This document shows positions 15,979 to 24,932 of a DNA stretch of 32,994 nt, piece after piece. The stretch is from an uncultured Bacilli bacterium (lineage in GTDB: Bacteria > Bacillota_I > Bacilli_A > RF39 > UBA660). Below the pieces are notes generated by a model. It did not search any database and had not been told where the DNA came from. It saw nothing but the letters and a program-made list of their open reading frames with translations. Made by a program: the position numbers and the translations under genes. Every line of letters starts with the position of its first letter. Position 1 is the first letter of the stretch. The stretch is taken from contig CALVOQ010000005.1 in NCBI GenBank assembly GCA_944350335.1, positions 1-32,994 on the forward strand, read 5' to 3'.

Positions 15979-17934
15979 ATGAAATTTTTAAAAAAAGTGA
16001 TTTTTGTTATCAAGATTTTTGCTTTTTTAGTATTAATTTTTGTAACTGGTAATGTTGCTCTTTATTTGTATGCTTACATTACACCAAAAATTGATATTAA
16101 TACAAATAATTCTATTGTTTTTTATGATAATGCAAATAGAAGTTTTTTTGAAAGTTCTTCTGAAAATAAATGGGTTTCTATTAATGATATATCTGACTAT
16201 GTTATAAATGCTACTATAGCTACCGAAGATAAAAATTTCTATTTGCATAAAGGTTTTGATTTTCTAAGAATTGCAAAAGCTTTTTATATTAATTTTAAAA
16301 ATGGTAGTATTACTCAAGGGGCTTCTACTATCTCTCAACAATATATTAAAAACTTATATTTAAGTTTCGATAAGACTTGGGATAGAAAAATCGAAGAAGC
16401 TTTTTTAACTTTGGAGCTTGAAACTCATTATTCTAAAGATGAAATATTAGAGGGTTATTTAAATTCTATAAATTATGGTTCTGGACAATATGGTATTGAA
16501 AATGCTAGCAAGTTTTACTTTAATAAGGAATCACAAGATTTATCTTTGGCTGAAGCTAGTATATTAGTTGGAATTCCAAAAAATCCTTCTTTATATAATC
16601 CAATTTCTAATTTTGAAAAATCAAAAGAAAGACAAAATGTTGTCTTGCTAAGTATGGTTAGTGAGGGATATATTTCTGAAAATGAAATGAATGAAGCTAT
16701 AAACACTGACCTCGTTTTTTATGGTAAAGATGATCCAGAATCTGTTATGAGTATTAACTATTATAAAGATGCTGTTTTACACGAGTTACAAAACATAGAT
16801 AGTATTCCAGATTCATTAATTGATTCTGGGGGGTTACATATCTATACTAATTTGGATGTGGATGCTCAGAAAAAAATGGAAAATATTATAAAAGAAGAAA
16901 TGGAAAATCAAGAGGATTATCAAGTTGCTTCTATGGCAGTTGAACCTAGTTCTGGAAAAGTTGTGGCTTTAATTGGTGGGGTTGATTACAACATCAGTGA
17001 GTTCAATAGAGTCACTCAAGCACAAAGGCAAGTTGGTTCAACTTTTAAGCCTTTGCTTTATTATGCTGCTTTAGAAAATGGGTTTACAGCTTCTTCTACT
17101 TTTACCAGCGAAGCAACTACTTTTAATATGGATAATGGTAAAACTTACTCGCCCAAAAATTATGGTAATAAATATGGAAATAAAAATATATCATTAGCAA
17201 CTGCTATTGCATATTCTGATAATATTTATGCTGTAAAAACTCATTTATTTTTAGGTGAAAACACTTTGGTGAATACGGCAAAAAGAATGGGAATTGAAAA
17301 AGAGTTGCAAGCTAATCCTTCTTTAGCCTTAGGTACTGAAGAAATTTCTATGATAGATTATGGCAATGCTTATAATACTTTAGCAAATTATGGTGTCAAA
17401 AATGACGTTTATTTGATTAGAAAAGTGACAGACAATGATGGAAACGTTTTATATGAACACAAGTTTGAGGAGGAATCAGTTTTAAACAAAAGGTACGTAT
17501 TTATTTTAAATGAATTATTGAGCAATACTTATAATTATAATTTTGTTGATTATTCTAGTCCGACTATGTTATCAATCAGTAATATTTTGACTAAAAAATA
17601 TGCGGTCAAAAGTGGAAGTACTGATACTGACTATTGGGTGATTGGATATAATCCAGATATGCTTGTTCTAGTTTGGAATGGCTACGATGATAATAGGGAA
17701 ACTAACTCTGGGCAATCAATCGTTACTAAAAGAATATGGGCTAAAACTATAGAAAGTTTATTAAGTGATAAAGAAAATACTTGGTATGATATTCCAACTG
17801 GTGTTACTGCTTCTATGGTTAATCCAATAAGTGGGAAAATTGATGAAAGTTCTAAAGCTTCTGTTATGTTTTATATTAAAGGTACCGAGCCTAATTTAAG
17901 TAATAATGTTTTTGATAATTTATTTCTAAATTAA
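15979..17934 (+). CDS. Class A penicillin-binding protein (PBP1a type)
   Basis: A bifunctional peptidoglycan synthase that polymerises glycan strands and cross-links peptides outside the membrane. The 651-residue protein has a short cytoplasmic start, one membrane helix (about 8-33), a glycosyltransferase GT51 domain with ATEDKNFYLHKGFD, GASTISQQYIKNLY and ILEGYLNSINYGSGQYGIENA, and a transpeptidase domain with the serine motif GSTFK, the SDN motif in AYSDN, and K-S-G-S in place of the common KTGT. I choose ATG 15979; it has no strong ribosome site, only a weak AGTGA. It is one of only two transcription units in the window facing the replication fork and is not part of the usual neighbourhood between noc and rpoE. 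Confidence 0.94.
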   Translation: MKFLKKVIFVIKIFAFLVLIFVTGNVALYLYAYITPKIDINTNNSIVFYDNANRSFFESSSENKWVSINDISDYVINATIATEDKNFYLHKGFDFLRIAKAFYINFKNGSITQGASTISQQYIKNLYLSFDKTWDRKIEEAFLTLELETHYSKDEILEGYLNSINYGSGQYGIENASKFYFNKESQDLSLAEASILVGIPKNPSLYNPISNFEKSKERQNVVLLSMVSEGYISENEMNEAINTDLVFYGKDDPESVMSINYYKDAVLHELQNIDSIPDSLIDSGGLHIYTNLDVDAQKKMENIIKEEMENQEDYQVASMAVEPSSGKVVALIGGVDYNISEFNRVTQAQRQVGSTFKPLLYYAALENGFTASSTFTSEATTFNMDNGKTYSPKNYGNKYGNKNISLATAIAYSDNIYAVKTHLFLGENTLVNTAKRMGIEKELQANPSLALGTEEISMIDYGNAYNTLANYGVKNDVYLIRKVTDNDGNVLYEHKFEEESVLNKRYVFILNELLSNTYNYNFVDYSSPTMLSISNILTKKYAVKSGSTDTDYWVIGYNPDMLVLVWNGYDDNRETNSGQSIVTKRIWAKTIESLLSDKENTWYDIPTGVTASMVNPISGKIDESSKASVMFYIKGTEPNLSNNVFDNLFLN

Positions 17935-17960
17935 AAAAAATGTAATTTTATACATTTTTT
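17933..17960. terminator. Bidirectional terminator between the PBP gene and noc
   Basis: AAAAATGTA and TACATTTTT form an A/T-rich stem flanked by A and T runs on both sides. It fills the 25-base gap between the convergent stop codons and touches both of them, so one hairpin serves both genes. Confidence 0.82.
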
Positions 17961-19252
17961 TAATCTTTTCTTATTTTGATTATTATTTGATACATATCTT
18001 CAAAATCAAATTCTTCTGATTCTACATTTAATCCAGAAGCTTTTAATTTATTTATTGTATCTCTTGAAGTGTTAATTGCCGATACAAAATTATTTTTAAC
18101 TTCAGGTTCATTGGTTGTTTCCACACTATTTTCTGCTTTCATTTCTCTAAATTCGTTTATTATTGAATTTGTCGTTTCTTGTTGTAGTGGTTCGCTACTT
18201 GGTGTAAAAAAGTCCATCACTTCAGGTTTTTCTGGTTCTATAAATGGATTAAATGGAACCTTTGATTCATCAACTATGTCTCCCATGTTAACGTTTGCTT
18301 CAGTCTCTTCTAAATCAATTTTTTTTGGTGGCACAGGATCAAATTGTCTTTGATCTTCTATTTCATTTTCTTTTTTCAATAGCATATCTAGGTTTGCTGG
18401 TTCAGGAGTCTTAATTATATCTTCTGAATGTGTTTTTATTTCTTCAGTATTAACATTGAATATATTGTCATTTATATCTTTTGAAGAAAATACTTCTTTG
18501 TTTTCTTGTGCAACTTCAGGTTGAACTTCTACTGGGCTTGAAAACTGATTTTCTATGTTCCCGCTTTGTCCTAAATTGGTTTTAGGTGTATCAAAAATAT
18601 TACTTTCTTCTTTAGGTGGTTGTGTATTAATAGGTCTACCTAATAATTTTGAAATTTCTTCATCAGTTTGCCTTACAGTTAACCTTTCGCTAATTATTCT
18701 TCTTAACATTTGTACTTGAATGTTTTGATCAGTTATAGCTAATAAACTTCTTGCATGTCTTTCACTTATTTTATTTCCTAATAAAGCATCTTGTACTTCT
18801 TGATTTAGATTTAATAACCTTAATTTATTTGCTATAGTTGGTTGACTCACACCCATTCTAGCAGCTAATTCTTCTTGTGTTAAATATCCTTTGTCTAATA
18901 TTTTTTTATACGATTGTGCTTCTTCTATAGCAGTTAGATTTTTTCTTTGCAAGTTTTCAACTACGGCAATTTCTGCACTTTTATTGTCATCTATTTCTTT
19001 TATTATAGCAGGAACTTTAGTCAAGCCAGCCATGCATGCTGCTTTGTATCTTCTTTCTCCTGCAATTATTTCAAACTTATCATTTAATCTTCTTAAAACC
19101 AATGGCTGAATAATTCCATGAATTTTTATTGATTCTGATAATTCTTTTAATGCTTTTTCATCAAAAGCTAATCGTGGTTGAAAGCGATTTGGTATTATAT
19201 CTTCTACAGATACTTCAATAACTGCATTGGTCATATTTTCATTATTATTCAC
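17960..19252 (-). CDS. noc: Noc-type ParB-family DNA-binding protein
   Basis: Noc is a CTP-dependent ParB-like clamp that loads at NBS sites and blocks division over the nucleoid. The 430-residue product has the ParB CTPase domain with IIPNRFQPR, IAGERRYKA and ENLQRKNLTAIEEA, an HTH with MGVSQPTIANKLRLLNL, and a C-terminal dimer domain (about 388-430) close to that of B. subtilis Noc. The Q and K in SQPTIANKL match Noc rather than Spo0J (SRPHIANHL). Two features differ from B. subtilis Noc (about 283 residues): the amphipathic membrane-targeting N-terminus is missing, and a Glu/Pro/Asn-rich linker of about 170 residues separates HTH and dimer domain. The start is GTG after AAGGGG. Confidence 0.9.
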   Translation of the reverse strand: MNNNENMTNAVIEVSVEDIIPNRFQPRLAFDEKALKELSESIKIHGIIQPLVLRRLNDKFEIIAGERRYKAACMAGLTKVPAIIKEIDDNKSAEIAVVENLQRKNLTAIEEAQSYKKILDKGYLTQEELAARMGVSQPTIANKLRLLNLNQEVQDALLGNKISERHARSLLAITDQNIQVQMLRRIISERLTVRQTDEEISKLLGRPINTQPPKEESNIFDTPKTNLGQSGNIENQFSSPVEVQPEVAQENKEVFSSKDINDNIFNVNTEEIKTHSEDIIKTPEPANLDMLLKKENEIEDQRQFDPVPPKKIDLEETEANVNMGDIVDESKVPFNPFIEPEKPEVMDFFTPSSEPLQQETTNSIINEFREMKAENSVETTNEPEVKNNFVSAINTSRDTINKLKASGLNVESEEFDFEDMYQIIIKIRKD

Positions 19253-19282
19253 TGGTTATCAGCCCCTTCTATTCTATATAAT

Positions 19283-19311
19283 ATTGTAATTTATTTTTTG
19301 ACATTTTTCAA
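19283..19311 (-). promoter_or_regulatory. Sigma-A promoter of noc
   Basis: On the minus strand TTGAAA, 17 bases, TACAAT. The -35 lies inside the last codons of rsmG, giving noc its own promoter. Confidence 0.7.
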
Positions 19312-20007
19312 GTCTTTTATTATTTTGTTATATTCTCTTGGATACTTATCGTCAGTTTTTGCTATTTTCTTTAAAATAATTATATTTCTTGTACTATTTT
19401 CTATTGGTAACTTATAGTTGATTATTTTTTCAATCTTAATACCTATTTCTTTTATTTTCGATTTGCTTTCTTCTATTTCGTCTTTTATTTCGCCTTTTAA
19501 TGGTACGAAAAAACCATTTATTTTAATCATCGGTACACTTAATTCAATTATTGTACTTAAATGTGAGACTGCTCTACAAGTTGCTATATCATATTTTTCT
19601 CTGTTTTCTTTTGAATAATCTTCTGCGCGTTTGTTTATTATATTAACATTTTCTAATAGTAAGTTTTCTTTAATTTCGTTTAAAAATAAACATTTTTTTG
19701 TGTTTGATTCTATTAAATCTACTTTTAAGTTTTTAAAAAATATTGCTAAAACCATGCCCGGAAATCCTGCACCAGTTCCAAAGTCCACTAAGTTATTGTA
19801 CTCATATAAGTTTATTGCTTTTTGTATACATAGACTATCATAAAAATGTTTTAAATTAATATCATTGTTTTCAATGATTCTAGTTAAATTGAATTTTTTA
19901 TTCCATATTTTTAATAGTTCTGCATATTTCTTTAACTTTGTAAACATTTCTTCATCTACTATTATTTGTAGGTCTTTAACTTTTTCTTTTAATTCTTTAT
20001 CATTCAT
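19291..20007 (-). CDS. rsmG: 16S rRNA (guanine-527-N7) methyltransferase
   Basis: RsmG (GidB) adds the N7-methyl group to G527 of 16S rRNA; loss gives low-level streptomycin resistance. The 238-residue product has KIWNKKFNLTRI near the N-terminus and the SAM-binding motif LVDFGTGAGFPGMVLAIFF (about 71-89), then TCRAVSHLSTIIEL. Its ATG overlaps the final 8 bases of mnmG, so the two are co-translated. Position mnmG-rsmG-noc is that of Bacillus. Confidence 0.97.
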   Translation of the reverse strand: MNDKELKEKVKDLQIIVDEEMFTKLKKYAELLKIWNKKFNLTRIIENNDINLKHFYDSLCIQKAINLYEYNNLVDFGTGAGFPGMVLAIFFKNLKVDLIESNTKKCLFLNEIKENLLLENVNIINKRAEDYSKENREKYDIATCRAVSHLSTIIELSVPMIKINGFFVPLKGEIKDEIEESKSKIKEIGIKIEKIINYKLPIENSTRNIIILKKIAKTDDKYPREYNKIIKDLKNVKK

Positions 20008-21856
20008 TTGAATATTCCTTTTTTAAATAAATTAGAAGCATTGATATATCGGCTGGATTTACTCCACTTATTCTAGTTGCTTGCCCTATTGTTAATGGTC
20101 TTACTTTTTCTAATTTTTGTTTTGCTTCTGTCGCTATGTTTTTTACTTTATTATAATTAATATCTTTTGGAATTTTTTTGTTTTCTAATTTTAGCATTTT
20201 TTCTATTTCTTTTTTTGTTTTATCAATATATCCTTTGTATTTTATTTCTATTTCTACTTGTTCTCCGGCTCTTTTATCTATTTTTTCATCCATTATCTTC
20301 TCAATATCTCTCATTGTTATTTCTGGCCTTTTTAATAATTCTTCTAACGATATTTTGCTATAAATTTCTTTTAATTTTAATAATTTTAATTTGCCATTTA
20401 TTTGATTAGGAACTACAAAAGTTTCTTTTAGATATGTTGTTAAACTTTCTATTTTTTGCTTTCTATTTTGAAATATTTTATATTTTTTATCATTTATTAA
20501 TCCTACTTTTCTACCTATTTCTGTTAATCTTAAATCTGCATTATCGTGTCTAAGTAAAAGTCTAAATTCTGCTCTTGATGTTAAAAGTCTATATGGTTCT
20601 GTAATTCCTTTGTTCACTAAATCATCAATTAAAACTCCTATGTATGCTTCGTTTCTTTTTAGTATTAGTGGTTCTTTGTTTTCTAATTTTAATGTAGCGT
20701 TAATTGCTGCAATTAACCCTTGTGCGGCGGCTTCTTCATATCCACTAGTTCCGTTTATTTGACCTGCCGTGTATAGGTTTTCTATTATTTTACTTTCTAA
20801 TGTTATTTGTAATTGTGTTGGATCTATAGCATCGTATTCTATAGCATAACCATATTTAGTTATTTTTGCTTTTTCTAAACCTTTCATTGTATGTATTAGT
20901 TCTTCTTGAATTTCTGGTGGCATAGTTGTTGAAAATCCGCTTACATATACTTCTTTTCCATTTCTCCTTTCAGGTTCTATAAATATTTGATGTCTTTCTT
21001 TATCTCTAAACTTTACTATTTTATCTTCTATTGAAGGACAATATCTTGGGCCAATCCCTTTGATTAAACCACTATATAATGCACATTTATCTAAGTTATT
21101 TAGTATAATTTCGTGTGTTTTTAAGTTAGTATATGTTAAATAACATGATATTTGTTCTTTAATTTTATAACTTGGTTTATAGAAATTACTAAAAGTTAAA
21201 AGTGTGTTATCTCCCTTTTCTTCTTCCATTTGTGCATAATTTACAGTTGTTTTTAAAATTCTTGGTGGTGTGCCTGTTTTAAGTCTAATTAATTTTATAT
21301 TATTCTTTTCTAAACTTTGACTCAAAAATAAAGATGGTTTTTCTCCGTGTGGTCCTCCTTTTTCTTTATTGTGACCTACAAGTATATCAGCATTTAAATA
21401 TGTTCCTGTAGTAAGAATTACTACTTTGCTTTCTATTTTTTCGCCATTTTCTGTTATTATTCCATTAACTTTTTTATTCTTTACTATTAATTCTTTTGCC
21501 AAATCTTCTAAAATAGTTACATTTTCATAACTTTTTAATGTCTTTAGCATATTTTTTGGATATATAGTTTTATCTGCTTGGCATCTTAGTGATCTTACCC
21601 CTGGACCTTTTTTGGAATTAAGCATTTTTATTTGAAGATGTGATTTATCTGCATTTTCACCCATTTCTCCACCTAATGCATCTATTTCTCTAACTACTAT
21701 ACCTTTTGCAGATCCTCCTATTGATGGATTGCATGGCATATCAGCAATATTTTTAATATTTCCAGTTATTAATAATGTTTTATAACCTTTTCTTGCGCTG
21801 ACAAGTGTTGCCTCACATCCCGCATGGCCTCCACCGACAATTATGATATCGTACAT
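20000..21856 (-). CDS. mnmG: tRNA uridine-5-carboxymethylaminomethyl modification enzyme MnmG
   Basis: MnmG (GidA) is the FAD subunit that, with MnmE, modifies the wobble uridine of several tRNAs. The 618-residue protein starts with the dinucleotide-binding motif IIIVGGGHAGCEA and has PCNPSIGGSAKG, MLNSKKGPGVRSLRCQ, RLKTGTPPRI and the C-terminal TIGQATRISGVNPADISML. ATG 21856 is preferred: AGGTGG lies 5 bases upstream, and the in-frame GTG at 21865 is within that site. It begins 9 bases after mnmE, its partner. Confidence 0.98.
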   Translation of the reverse strand: MYDIIIVGGGHAGCEATLVSARKGYKTLLITGNIKNIADMPCNPSIGGSAKGIVVREIDALGGEMGENADKSHLQIKMLNSKKGPGVRSLRCQADKTIYPKNMLKTLKSYENVTILEDLAKELIVKNKKVNGIITENGEKIESKVVILTTGTYLNADILVGHNKEKGGPHGEKPSLFLSQSLEKNNIKLIRLKTGTPPRILKTTVNYAQMEEEKGDNTLLTFSNFYKPSYKIKEQISCYLTYTNLKTHEIILNNLDKCALYSGLIKGIGPRYCPSIEDKIVKFRDKERHQIFIEPERRNGKEVYVSGFSTTMPPEIQEELIHTMKGLEKAKITKYGYAIEYDAIDPTQLQITLESKIIENLYTAGQINGTSGYEEAAAQGLIAAINATLKLENKEPLILKRNEAYIGVLIDDLVNKGITEPYRLLTSRAEFRLLLRHDNADLRLTEIGRKVGLINDKKYKIFQNRKQKIESLTTYLKETFVVPNQINGKLKLLKLKEIYSKISLEELLKRPEITMRDIEKIMDEKIDKRAGEQVEIEIKYKGYIDKTKKEIEKMLKLENKKIPKDINYNKVKNIATEAKQKLEKVRPLTIGQATRISGVNPADISMLLIYLKKEYSNE

Positions 21857-21865
21857 TTTTACCAC

Positions 21866-23221
21866 CTATTTTCCAAGGCAAAACTTACTGAATATTTCAT
21901 CTAATAATTCATCTTTATATGTTTCTCCAGTTATTTCGCCTAATTTTTCCCACAATAATTTTAAGTCTATCTCTATTAAGTCTACACTTGTATGATTCTT
22001 ATTTGATTTTTCTATTTGTTTTGATATTTTTACACACTCTTTAATTAATGCTATTTGTCTTGCATTTGATAGATACGTATAGTCACTATTAGCTATTTTT
22101 TCTAAATTAAACTTTGATATTATTGTCTTTTTTAACTCTTCTATTCCTATATTTTCTTTCACTGATATTTTTATAATTTCATAGTTTTTTATTTTGTCAA
22201 TTTCTAATTTTTGATTTAAATCTATTTTATTTAATAATACTATTGTCTCCTTATTTTTTGCTTTTTTTAGTAATTCTTTATCTATTTCAGATATTTCTCG
22301 GCTACTATCTAATATTAATAGTAACAAATCCGCTTTTTCTAAAACTTCGTAACTCTTTTTTACACCTATTTGTTCTACATAGTTGTTTGTTTTTCTTATT
22401 CCTGCTGTATCTATAAAGTTTACCTGTATTCCATTTAATAATATTGAGCCTTCCACTAAATCTCTTGTAGTTCCTTCTATGTCAGTAACTATCGCTTTTT
22501 CTTCATTTAATAATTTATTTAGTAAACTACTTTTCCCTGCATTTGGCTTACCTAAAATCCCTATATTTATTCCATTTTTAATTATTTTTCCATTTTTACT
22601 TTGATTTAAGATTTTTGTGAGTTCTTCAATTATTATTTTTATATTTTCTGTTAAGTTTTCATTAGTTACTTCTATCGCATCTTCATATTCGGGATAGTCA
22701 ATATTTACTTCAATATTTGCATTTATACTTAATATTTTTGATCTTAAATCTTTTATTAATTTTGATAGTGTTCCATCTAATCCTTTTATACTCATTTTTC
22801 TAGCACTTTCAGTTTTTGAGTTTATTAAATCTTGTATTGATTCAGCTTCTACTAGGTCTATTCTTCCGTTAATATATGCTCTTTTAATAAATTCGCCTGG
22901 TTCGGCTAATCTGGCACCTGAAGTTAACATTATTTCTAATATTTTGTTAGTTGCAGCTATTCCACCGTGACAATTAATTTCAACTACATCTTCAGTTGTA
23001 TAACTTTTTGGTGCTTTGAAAACTGATACTAGGACTTCATCTATGATTTCCTTGTTATAAATGATATGACCATAGTTAATTGTGTGACTTTCTACTTTTT
23101 TTAAATCTTTTCCTTTAAAGTTTTTATTTACAATGTCAATAGCTTTTTTACCACTTAATTTTATAATATTAATAGCACTTTGACCTATAGCTGTTGCTAT
23201 TGCTACTATTGTATCATCCAT
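21866..23221 (-). CDS. mnmE: tRNA modification GTPase MnmE
   Basis: MnmE (TrmE) is the GTPase partner of MnmG in wobble-uridine modification. The 451-residue product has an N-terminal folate-binding domain (TIVAIATAIGQSAINIIKLSG, then VEINCHGG), the G domain with LGKPNAGKSSLLNKLL (G1), IEGTTRD (G2), FIDTAGIRK (G3) and LLNKIDL (G4), and the C-terminal motif FCLGK that carries the Cys of the family (usually CIGK). AGAAGG is 8 bases before the ATG. It heads the mnmE-mnmG-rsmG unit and has a clear sigma-A promoter overlapped by an inverted repeat. Confidence 0.98.
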   Translation of the reverse strand: MDDTIVAIATAIGQSAINIIKLSGKKAIDIVNKNFKGKDLKKVESHTINYGHIIYNKEIIDEVLVSVFKAPKSYTTEDVVEINCHGGIAATNKILEIMLTSGARLAEPGEFIKRAYINGRIDLVEAESIQDLINSKTESARKMSIKGLDGTLSKLIKDLRSKILSINANIEVNIDYPEYEDAIEVTNENLTENIKIIIEELTKILNQSKNGKIIKNGINIGILGKPNAGKSSLLNKLLNEEKAIVTDIEGTTRDLVEGSILLNGIQVNFIDTAGIRKTNNYVEQIGVKKSYEVLEKADLLLLILDSSREISEIDKELLKKAKNKETIVLLNKIDLNQKLEIDKIKNYEIIKISVKENIGIEELKKTIISKFNLEKIANSDYTYLSNARQIALIKECVKISKQIEKSNKNHTSVDLIEIDLKLLWEKLGEITGETYKDELLDEIFSKFCLGK

Positions 23222-23248
23222 AAATATGCCTTCTTTCTTTCGTGTGTG

Positions 23249-23277
23249 ATTATATCATGTAAAGATTGATATGTAAA
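23249..23277 (-). promoter_or_regulatory. Sigma-A promoter of mnmE-mnmG-rsmG
   Basis: On the minus strand TTTACA, 17 bases, TATAAT, about 28 bases before the mnmE start codon. Confidence 0.8.
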
Positions 23278-23288
23278 CTCTTTACATG
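23256..23288. repeat. Inverted repeat over the mnmE promoter
   Basis: CATGTAAAG (23256-23264) and CTTTACATG (23280-23288) are perfect 9-base inverted repeats 15 bases apart. One arm lies in the -10/-35 spacer and the other just upstream of the -35, a layout that fits a repressor operator. The binding protein is unknown. Confidence 0.5.
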
Positions 23289-23294
23289 TTTTTT

Positions 23295-23308
23295 ATTTCC
23301 TGGGAAAT
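23295..23308. promoter_or_regulatory. Candidate Noc-binding site (NBS)
   Basis: ATTTCCTGGGAAAT differs from the B. subtilis NBS consensus ATTTCCCGGGAAAT at one central base. The palindrome extends to TTTATTTCC-TG-GGAAATAAA, nine bases per arm (23292-23311). A Noc-type gene with Noc-like recognition residues lies 4 kb away. Confidence 0.75.
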
Positions 23309-23334
23309 AAAAAAACTTCGTTATTTTGAAGTTT
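23309..23334 (-). terminator. Intrinsic terminator of the radical-SAM gene
   Basis: On the minus strand AAACTTC and GAAGTTT form a 7-bp stem with an 8-base loop, followed by T residues. The TAA stop codon of the gene lies in the loop. The T-run touches the candidate NBS. Confidence 0.83.
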
Positions 23335-24877
23335 TTGTATTTATTTTATTCTTTTTATTTCTTAAAAACAAGTATACTTTTGGGAAATAATTTATTAATA
23401 CTTTTTTTGCTATTCCCATACTTTTTACTTTAATCATTTTAAAAAATGATAACGTTCTTCTTGGTGTTATAGGACCAGTAACCCAGAAGTCTAGCCACTT
23501 TTCATATGCTTTTCTAAACTTTGTGTCTTTTTTAAAGCACCATCTATATCTCTTTACGTAATACATAAAGTAATCTCTTATAAATATTACTTCGTGATCT
23601 GGAAATTGAGGTTGTTTTATATAAACTTGAGTTTTTGGTGTTATTTCTCTTAAAAATCCTGCATCTTCTGCTGTTTTCCTTAATATTGTCATCGGATATG
23701 GATAAAATACGTTTGGTATTATTTGATCACTTTGAAGTCTTGCATTTAATTTAATAGTTTCTAATGCTTTATGAATATCTTCGTATGGTAAACCAATTAT
23801 ATTATAAGTCAACACTGTAATTTTATACTTTTTAAACCATTTGGAACAATTTATCATTTGTTCATCTGTAGTATATCTATGTAAATACTTGTGTCTTATT
23901 TCTTTATTTCCTGATTCCAACCCTATATCAATTGTATAGCAACCCGCTTCTTTCATCTTTCTTACTGTATCTTCTGTTACTATGTCAAATCTTAAGTTAC
24001 ATGTAAATGGTAAATGTATTTCTTTTGTATATAAATCTATGAATTTATCAAACCATTCTGGAAACATATTGAATATAGCATCTCTAAAAAATATATATTT
24101 TATGTTTGGATATTGCTTTAATACATTTTTTATTAGCTCTATGCTTTTTTCTGGGCTTCTAAAACGAGCATATTTTACTTTATTTGGATATATATTTCTA
24201 AATTGACTATTACCACAGTAAGTACATGCATATATACAACCTCTACTTAACATAATTAGTGCTGTATTTACTTTTGTTGTATCTAAGTTTTTATAGTCAA
24301 ATAAATTAATGTCAGGAAAAGGTAAATCATCAAGATTTTCTATTAATGGCCTTACTGGATTTTTTATAATTTTTTTACCCTTTTTAAAATAAAAACTTTG
24401 TATATCATAATAATCTTTGCCATCGCGCATTCTATCCATTAGTTCTAGTATTGGATATTCCCCTTCGCCTACACACACAGCATCTAAATAATCTACTTCT
24501 ATACATTCATCTGGTACTAGAATTGGATGATATCCACCCATAAATGTAAATACATTAGGCATTTCTTCTTTTGTCCACTTTAACAGGTCTTTTACATAAT
24601 CAAACGCAGTTGTTCTAGTACTAAAACCAATTAAATCCGCATTTTTATATTTTCTTAAACTTTCTTTATATTCTTTTTCATCAAATTCATGATTTATATG
24701 TATCAATGATACTTTATAACCACCCTGTTTAATTACCGCAGAAATTGATGCTAGTCCTTCGCTATAACTTCCACCGCTCCTCCTTTTTGATGCATCGCCT
24801 TCTAGATAATCAGGATAAACTAATACTAAATGTAATTGTTTTTTATTTGGGTTTTTTTTTAATTCTTTTTGTTTCAT
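23321..24877 (-). CDS. B12-binding-domain radical SAM protein of unknown substrate
   Basis: The 518-residue product belongs to the class with an N-terminal cobalamin-binding-type domain followed by a radical-SAM domain. The first part (about 15-180) has VLVYPDY, GLASISAVIKQGGYKVSLIHIN, DLIGFSTRTTAFDYV and MGGYHPILVPDE, then GEGEYPILELM. The iron-sulfur motif reads C-I-Y-A-C-T-Y-C (about residue 215), followed by FRDAIFNMFPEWF, DIGLESGNKEIRHKYL and YNIIGLPYED, typical of this group. No His of a DxHxxG motif is seen, so cobalamin binding is uncertain. Members act in methylations and rearrangements of lipids, hopanoids, antibiotics or RNA; nothing nearby fixes the substrate. It has AAGGAAGTGG before the ATG and its own terminator, and interrupts the usual jag-mnmE order. 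Confidence 0.85.
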   Translation of the reverse strand: MKQKELKKNPNKKQLHLVLVYPDYLEGDASKRRSGGSYSEGLASISAVIKQGGYKVSLIHINHEFDEKEYKESLRKYKNADLIGFSTRTTAFDYVKDLLKWTKEEMPNVFTFMGGYHPILVPDECIEVDYLDAVCVGEGEYPILELMDRMRDGKDYYDIQSFYFKKGKKIIKNPVRPLIENLDDLPFPDINLFDYKNLDTTKVNTALIMLSRGCIYACTYCGNSQFRNIYPNKVKYARFRSPEKSIELIKNVLKQYPNIKYIFFRDAIFNMFPEWFDKFIDLYTKEIHLPFTCNLRFDIVTEDTVRKMKEAGCYTIDIGLESGNKEIRHKYLHRYTTDEQMINCSKWFKKYKITVLTYNIIGLPYEDIHKALETIKLNARLQSDQIIPNVFYPYPMTILRKTAEDAGFLREITPKTQVYIKQPQFPDHEVIFIRDYFMYYVKRYRWCFKKDTKFRKAYEKWLDFWVTGPITPRRTLSFFKMIKVKSMGIAKKVLINYFPKVYLFLRNKKNKINTKTSK

Positions 24878-24908
24878 TATGCCACTTCCTTAAGTACTAA
24901 TATAACAT

Positions 24909-24932
24909 AAAAAAAGTCTTTTTAATAGACTT
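24909..24932 (-). terminator. Intrinsic terminator of jag
   Basis: On the minus strand AAGTCT and AGACTT form a 6-bp stem with a 7-base loop, followed by T residues. The last two bases of the jag stop codon TAA are in the stem. Confidence 0.8.
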
